A stretch of DNA of 64,000 nucleotides from Lineus longissimus (taxonomy: Eukaryota > Nemertea > Pilidiophora > Heteronemertea > Lineidae): contig NC_088324.1 in NCBI RefSeq assembly GCF_910592395.1, positions 15,340,953-15,404,952 of the forward strand, written 5' to 3'. Positions 52,801-61,800 of this stretch are shown piece by piece. The translations under genes and the position numbers were made by a program. Below the pieces are notes generated by a model. It ran no database searches and had not been told where the DNA came from. It saw only the letters and a list, made by a program, of their open reading frames with translations. The number at the start of each line of letters is the position of its first letter. Within the stretch, counting starts at the first letter, position 1.

Positions 52801-55800
52801 AAGTCCACTACTACTACACTTTGAGTGACTCTTGTAAGAGATATATACCGCTCGCTAATCAAAGGTGCTTCTTACCTCTTGTGAAAGACCACTTTCAGCC
52901 AGTCGTGTGGCATACAGGTATTTATAAGTCTGAAAGAATGGCAGCGAGAATTGAGGATTGCCCAGTCCCTGTGCATATTCGTACACCTCTGTACACTGGA
53001 TGGCTTCATTCGTGGCGAAGTCCTCTAAGGCCAGGTTATGACTAGATCCAACCAGGACGATCTTTGACGTCTTTTTATGGTACGTCCCGAATGGCTGGTG
53101 GGCCATCAGATAGCAGAAGTGACTGGCGTGTAGGCAACCACGGGCAGCTGGAAAAGATTGGTTATGCATAGTTTAGTTGAAAGTTTACACAGATAGGCAG
53201 AGAAAACTGCAAGAGTTCACTTCTCAGTAACAGTTCAGAGTCACTGCACCACATCAGCAGACTATGTAGAAACACCCAAACTCACAACTTACCTAAAGTA
53301 TCTCCAAGTTGAGCAATACTTTTCCTATCCAACTCAGGCTTGTTGGAGTTATTAGACAAAATCATGGCAATATGAGGTCTCCAGTCGCCCCAGCGGTTGT
53401 CTGAGATACAAGTGACGGCTGCTGGTTGTCTTCCCGACATCAACTGATACAACGTCTGTAACGGGTCGTTCATTTTCATGGAATTATTAGCAAACCTGAA
53501 AACAAGACGAAAGGTTAATGAACGATAATGATGAATAATACGAGATGGTTTGCTCATGAAAGTAGGACCTTGTGTAAGAGGGAGAAGGGTCCTCAGCATT
53601 TACCTTGTCATAATATTAGCATGAGTCCTATTGTCCATCTTCGATGCTAAGAACAGCGCATGCCCCCACAGATGATGCTTTGATGCCCATTCCAGCGCAT
53701 CCTTCTTCCGTCCGTATAAGAGTAAATGTCTGAAACGATCTGTGATTTCATCCACTGATGGTGCAGATGAGACTTTGTTTATAATCGACCGATCGGCAAC
53801 GACTGTCCCTGTTGGTTCAGTGGCGCCATCTTGATGGTCTTGTGACAACAAGGTTTGCTCCGGTATTGGTATGCCTGTCCGATGATATTCCTGTGACGTG
53901 GGTTCATGGCCCTCAAGAAGGAGGTCCGAGATATCACATCCAAGCACCGTCTGCAACAAAGACAATAAAGGTCAAGTTTGAGCAGACAACATCTTCATTC
54001 CACATTTTCTCTTAACCAAGGTGAAGGTTTGAAAATATATCAAGAAAAGTTGATTATATCAACCATCTGAATAGTAAGGTGAAGTCACCACGCTGAGTAG
54101 TACTCAGAAAGATTGGAACTCGTAATCCAGCTATAAAACGACAAGAAGAAGTTGGCTAACTTACTCCATTTTGCTTGATAAGCAGTTCCAGATACTTCCA
54201 TATGAGCTCGGCAGACTCTCTGTCCACCATGGCGACATTCTCATGGCAGTGACGAGCTTTCATGTGGCAGAACGCCAGCACATCATTCTTGTGAGTCTCA
54301 CCCCTGGAAACAAGATAAACAATCTCAATCAGTTTACATCTGGGAAGGGTCAACTGTTCAGACTCCTGGTTGATGCACGTCATGGGAGAGGGGAAACCTC
54401 TCACAGTGTAGGTTTCCACCAGGTCACTGGTTTCCTCCCACATCAAACTGTTGTTGATTGACATCATGATTGACAGCCAACTTACTTGATCAGAGGTCCA
54501 GGGAATGATTTCAATATATCCGCATCACTGTATTGCGAGTTGTACATATTCTCGACCTCGTGAACCTCCACGCATGCTGGCTGTCCGTCAGAGGGGCGGT
54601 TGGGGAGTACCTTGATCAGCTGACCACACGGGCCAAATCGGGCAACAACGTGGGGAATGGCAAACTTTGCTGGCGTCATGCGGCCCTTGGGTTCTTCTGT
54701 ACCTAAACATAAACAAAGAGATGGAGTATATTTGCATTTTCCAAAAAGTCATCAGGCTTTCATTATGAAACCATCTGTTGCTTGATTGAGCTGGTGTTTT
54801 CTTCATTACAGCTGGTCTTACAGAGAAGTTAGTCACAAGCCTCATTAGCCTTCAATGTTCAAACTACTTCCCGGGAGACTAGTTTGCCTCCTGATCTCTG
54901 AAGAATACGCAAATAACTTACCAGTGCCGGCCTGGTCAGGCCATGCGCCAGGCTCCTGGTACGACCCATTGTACGACTGGTTATAGGCCTGGTTATAGTC
55001 CTGCCCGTACTCTTGCCCATAGCTTTGTCGGCTGCCCGGGCGGGATCCATACTGGTTGTACGTTCTGAAAGATCGGGAGGGGATGGTGGGTCAGATTTAC
55101 ATTGAGTCAATGTTTCCTTGGTGCTACATGACCAGCAAGGAACAACTTATCTATTTCTAGTACTGCATGGGCTTCTTTCTGGTTTGATCTGAAAGAGCAA
55201 CTTGCAACGCAATCTTTGCAAATATAAGTAACTAGTAACCTGGATCTCTGGGCACAGGGCATCCGTGAGTCATTCATTACCCGAATATCAATCTATACAA
55301 TTACTTATCAGCTATCTAATTGTTGCTGTCAGCAGTGTGAGGACATTATTTACTACGTTAAGATTATGGAATAAATTTACATTGAGACTTTGACAATCAA
55401 GGTAACATTAGGAATTGTGGATGGGAGTACATTAAGGGGAAATGATGGAATACAGGTTTATGATTATGATAGACAGGAACATCATGTCAACTATGCAATC
55501 TTAATCATCACCATGTGTGGCTAAGAGAAAACTGCTTCCTATCTGGCCTAGTGGTGTGGAGTGGCACTCACTCTCTGATTTTGAAAAGTGTGCTAAAAAA
55601 TATCTGAAATGTGCACCAATGGAAAAAACTAGTAGAATGTGCATAGTGATTCAAACTATTGTGTTGTTCCTGTGAACTCATCCATTGCATCAGTAGCTAT
55701 GAAAAACAATTTGTTACTTAAAGTTATTAAGAATAAGTAGCAAACCATATGTTATGTAATACATGTAGCTCATACTGACACACAAACCTATTGTACTTCA

Positions 55801-58800
55801 CTATTTTAACGAACAAAGGTTATTTCTTGCACTTGGTACTTGTTGTGGGAGATGTAACTCACATGGGTTTGTTTTTGGGTGGAATGAGTTAACAAGTGAA
55901 GATAATCTGTATTCGTAAAAAATACACAGCAGGACAAGACATTTCACTACTGAAGATGGCAACTATTAGCTTGCAAAGCTTCAGGTCTCAACAGAATACA
56001 TGTAGAATGGGTAACATGATGTTGTTGTGGCTCCACTAGGATACACTACAGATCAGAATGGGAAAGTATATTCTAAGTATCATGAGGCATTGCATCGATC
56101 TCCCTGTTTCTCAATAACACCATGACCCTGGCACAACCTCAACACCTTCCAACCCACCTCCCTTCTCCAATCGTTATGAAACCTGTACCATGTGATGATG
56201 TGAGATGTAAAATGTGCCCCTGATAAACAATGCAATATGTTGTCAAACAAGGCTGATGATAGTATACCACATTCGTGGCCATTGAAAAGAAATCTTCTTT
56301 TCTCCTCACATTATACACCTATTGCATCTCTGCACAACTTTTCAGTACATTGCAATATGGAAATGAGCACACTTGAGTCTTGTTATGGATGATGATTGGA
56401 TGGTATGATGATGTGAACCCCATATTCACCACATATAAGGCCACATGCTGCATTAGAAGTTAGGATGGAAAGCATGGCAGATTGTTGATGGGATGGGCAT
56501 CGATTCATGATGTAGGCCAAGCTTGCAGGAATTTCTAGCAAAATTTAACACAAGGCAAACTTTGTGCACGAATACTTCAGCAGGCTTGGATGGGATGAGG
56601 TCTTCATATTGAGTCATAGACCAACCCAACAGGAATAAATTGACACACCATATGTCTTGCATAAAAGCCAAATAACCAAAAATATTTGGACTTGGTGCAG
56701 CTACAACTGCAATCATTTCACAATGAAATGAGCACAGAAACAGTGGTAAGTTGTAGAATGACTGAGCAAGGAAGCACCAAATGAAGCACTGAATCTTGGC
56801 AAAGCTACATTTGATCAAATCATGCCATAGCTGAACTTGGAACACAGCATGCTACACTCTGTCTATCCACCATTAAGTCACAAGGTGAAAACCCTCACAC
56901 TCAAAAAAGGCCTATCCCAACGGACGAGCATAAAACTGTACATTGCGAGAAAAAAAGGCCTGAAATGTGCATATTGAAAGAATCCATTTCAGGACACAAT
57001 CAATACCTTACTGCAAAGGTAATGTTGACTACATTGACTGTTCATGGCACAACCTCTCATTTCAAAATGGAATGCCAGAGAAGTGTCCAAATCTTGAAAT
57101 TTGTTGATGAGAAATTCCTTTCGGTTTCTCAAAACAAAAAAACATTTCATGCGTTTTATTTCCACGATTTCTAGGTTTGCAGTAAAGCAAGATCTTGTCC
57201 CCACATCTAGACCCTACACCACTGTGGAGACCTGAAGGAATAAGACAGCAAGTTAGCGTAGCCAGCATTCGGTGCTATACACAGCGTGGGCAACAACCTT
57301 GCCTCCAGGTCACGGACATGGTCATGGCTTGCGTCTATGTTTATACTTTATATATCAAATCTCTTTTCAAAGAAGCAAAATGCACTATTTCAAATTTTCC
57401 ATCTGATTCAACTTTTTCAACTTTTCCGTATCTAGCCTCATAAGGGGAAGGCAAAGTACCTCTTTTGGCCCCAGTACGAAGCAAAACTTGAATGGAAAAC
57501 ACATCTTTCAGTGACCACCGCGACACATGTAACGTTGGTACCAACACCAATCTCCATTTTACTCATGTTAACAAGCATAACCACGCTGTAACGCTGGGAA
57601 CAAGGTTGCCTAACGAACGGACACTCAGACTCTCCCGAGGTCCTTACCTCATGAAATCCTCATAATCATACGAGGTGAAACTCGTGCGGCTACCCGGTCG
57701 AGAACCTTGCTGGCTGCTCGACTGAGAGCCGTAGTACGGCGATGGTCTGAAAATGGACGTCATATAATCAAATTGGACGGAAGACACGTGCACTGAATGA
57801 TGCGGTTAGTCGATTACGTGAGAACATCAAGACAGGACATAATGACAAAATCACCCAACAAAAACAAACCACCTTTCTCTAGTTAACAACGACGAGTCTC
57901 TGTGTAAACTTCTTATAAGTTTTGGATGACACACTGGTACTTCTCATGAGCTAACCCCAAGTTATGTTTTGAATATTTGTTGAAAGTTTCTTCAGATGAA
58001 TTCCAACTAAAATGACCCATATTTTCTCTTCTTTACCAACATGTGACATTTAAGCTTCAACTTTCGACCGAGTATAGACATTTGCTAATCAATCTACTCT
58101 GATACACAATAGAAGCCATATCATCTATGGTCAAAATGAATGAAGAAGTTAGTACTGTTATCTGTGAAGCAGCAGTCTCAGTGATTAGGACAACACCACG
58201 GGAGACAGAGTATGTGACAAGTCAGCCTTGCACAGAGTGAAGGAACTATACCAAATTGAAACAATGAACACATTATCTTACAAACCATTATGTGTTATCA
58301 ACTCGCACACAAATGTGTAGGTTTCCTGATCAAGTAGCTTGTTAGCATTGTATTGATGAGTGTTAGCTGAGATGGGCAGAACCTGAGAGGCCCCGGGCTA
58401 CATGCAATTGGTCCGAGTCTGGTAGAGTGGGGACTAAAACAGATTAGCGGGGTTAGAAGAGAGCAATCAAGATGTATACAGATGTGACCTACAGCTCTCT
58501 GTACGGATGAAACGGCGCCACATCATGCCTGGGTTCAGGGCGGAATGAATTATCACGGGGATCATAGAAATCTTGTCGACTGCTGGGTCGCGAGCCAGGA
58601 TAACCCTGGCGACTGCTGGGTCTTGAATGTGGCGCATGACCCGGAGTCTGTGGCCGCGAGTATCTGAAACGTAATGTCAGAGTCCAAACTGTTAGTCATG
58701 CTTCATGCTTGAGAAGAAAATCTGAAGATTTTGGAAACAGGGTATTGCTGGCATTTGAAGCATAGCAAATAAGCTAGTCAAGCAATCTGGATTACTGCCA

Positions 58801-61800
58801 CAGAGGTGGAGGGTTTGAGTCTCAACTTCTAAAACTTCTTGGTTACAATGATGCACTGTTTACATTGTATAATACACTGTGTCTTTATGGCAGTAGTTGT
58901 TATGGTTGGTCACCATAACAGCTTGCATTGGTGCAAAATAATGAAGCAGTCAAAACCAAATGTCAGTGATTAGTTTGAGCTGATTTAGTATAGAAATTGA
59001 TACGTCACTGTTTGTATTGGCATTGAGATCGGTGATCTCATCAAGCACCGCCTGGGTGGAGCTGTCAATTTGTCCAAAACCAAGGTGAGGTGCCTGGGTT
59101 AAGGCCTATACTTTAGCACCACACTTGCCACTTCTGGTCAGATAACCAATACCTCAAGTTTAGTATCAATTCCTCGAGCACAACGTGACCTTGAGTATTC
59201 GACATCAGATTTTCAATGAAAGACGAGGAAGACGTAAACAAATCTTTACAGAACAGAGGAGAACAAATTTCTCACCCAACTGATTGTCAGAACTAAGATT
59301 TATCAAAACTAAAAACAAAACATGCAAGAGTGTTTGATTAACTGCTTTTCTGTTCCACTTCCAAAATAAACAACAAATCCAAGCAAACATAAGATACAAA
59401 TTTACAAATGAAAACAGGCAGAGGAAGATGCATTAAATGTACATGCTGTACACATTTACACTACATACCTGTCATACTGATCCTCTGGCCCAGGGGTGGC
59501 GCCACGAGAGTGCTGGCTCTGCCGGTCATACTGGTCATAACCAGTTTGGCTTGCACGTCGATAATAATCGTAGTATCTGAAAGTAGTTTGTTTTGTGAGA
59601 GTTGCATGAATTTTCAAGTACAGGCATCGCAAGTGCTATGACACATACATCTGCACATGTATCGCAAGAGCTATGACACAAACATTACACCACAACAATA
59701 CAAGATATATTCACAGCTGGTTTGCGACATACAGGGTCTCTCTTTGGCTTTTGTCTAGAGACCCTTGTGACAAGATGTTTGGTGAATCCAAATAGCAAAA
59801 CTCAACTTCCTCCATGTACTTGGATAAATTGATACAAACCTTTGGTTCTCATCTTGTGTGGCTGGTTGCTGACCATAATACGATCTCAACTCATCATAAT
59901 AGCCACGGTTATACCTCTCCACACGGCGGTAGTAATCCTCATAATACGGGTCGTCGTAATAACTACGGTTATAGTCTCGATAGTCATATCCGTAATCTGG
60001 AAGAGAAAATGACATGAGTACCTCTGGTGCCCGTCGGGTTAACATCTAATCCATCAGACAGCAGTACAGTAAGCACCAGTTTCACATGACATCAATGATA
60101 TAAAAGGCTATAACGGTTTGATAAGGAATGCAGAAGAAGAGCCACCTTATGAATGATTTCACTTACGTCCCATGTCAACTATTTCAAAGTCCTACTTCTA
60201 ATCAGCAATACTACTACTAGAGATACATGTTTTCCCAAAGTAATTGACATCCAAAATCATTGACTGGATACAATTCCAACATCCTCATATCTGGGCATGC
60301 AACGTGTACAGCATCACTGCATGTAACATAATGTAGTAATGCATGCAGGAATATTAACTTATAAACAGGTCAATTCAATAAAAGAATCAATGTCACCAGC
60401 TGTGAGTGACTGACACCTGGTGTTCAGGAAGTTCTTTGAAAACACAGAGAAAAGCTCACAAGCGTTGAATACAGAAAGAGTCTTTGAATAAAACTAAGGA
60501 GACAAAGACTGAAAGTCTTCTTACCCAACCCAAGATGCATGCAAAATTCAAAATCGACCCAAAAATAATGATCCCAAACCATGCGATTGCGAAAACAACT
60601 ATAACACAAGATTTACGTGATCTAATCTAACCAAGCATGCATCAAATGTCTCCTCCATATAAAATGAATGGAGAGCTACAGCAGCTAAACTAACAGCAAC
60701 ACAAGCATAAAATCACATCCATGCCACAAAAAGCGTGCAGTCCCTGAAATAAACCTTTAAAGCAAAACCTGGCACCCCATTTGCAACAACACAGACATCC
60801 TCACACCGACACACAAAACGAAACAAAGCATGCACAGCGAGATCTACGGAAAAGGCACATAACGTACCAATACTATATTTTCTCTCATAATCCCTTCGAT
60901 AATAATCAGAATAGTCATCGCGTTCACGGACCTGCCTCGAGGCAGGGCGGTCCTCGCGAGTTTTTCCTGATGTCTGTGGGTCCACACCATCCTCAGAACC
61001 TATTTTGGACAAGTAAATGCAAGTACACCCCGGTATGAATTGAATCTCTGCTGGGCGAGTATAGTAACTGATAGCTGCCAATATCTAGCACATGCAAAAC
61101 TTGGGTCACAAACTCTTTTAGGCCTAGGACTTGAGAACATTGTAGAGTGGTGAAGTGGTACTATGTTGTGGACATGAGGTTTGGGATTGTTCTACCTGTA
61201 AAATGACAAACACCTCAACTGCAGGAGGGCAAATCCACAACCACGATATGAAACTTTGCACCACGGTGAATGAAATCGCTGCCTGGTATAATTTCTAATC
61301 TCTTGCTCTTAATTCTCAAATAACCGCAAAGTTTTTCCGTCAAAGTTCACAGTTGAGTATCTATTAGCAGTTTTAGCATACCAAATGCCTTTTTCTGATG
61401 AATCCAATACAACTGGAGATACACACCTTGTCTTGACCTGGGTCTCTCATAGTAACCATACTGGTCCTTTTGCAGCTCCCTCCCATAAGGGTCCACGTCA
61501 CGGAACGACTGTGTGCGGCTCGGGGGACGATTGTAGTCATATTCTCTTGGATCTCGATATCTGGAAAGATTTTCAAGGTTTATCATCAATCAAACTTCTT
61601 CTTAGTTTCTGCCCAGGTTTTAGGTGTTTAGATAAAACCAGGTGTTGGTGTTAAACTAAAACCTCGAATTGGTCTTATCCAGACATAGGTTTTTAGGGGT
61701 AGAAATTAAGAATAAAACAGACACTAACACCCAACACTAAAACCAAAACCAACTTTGAAATCACCCAATGTAGTATCTTACAAGGGCTCACCTATTGTGT

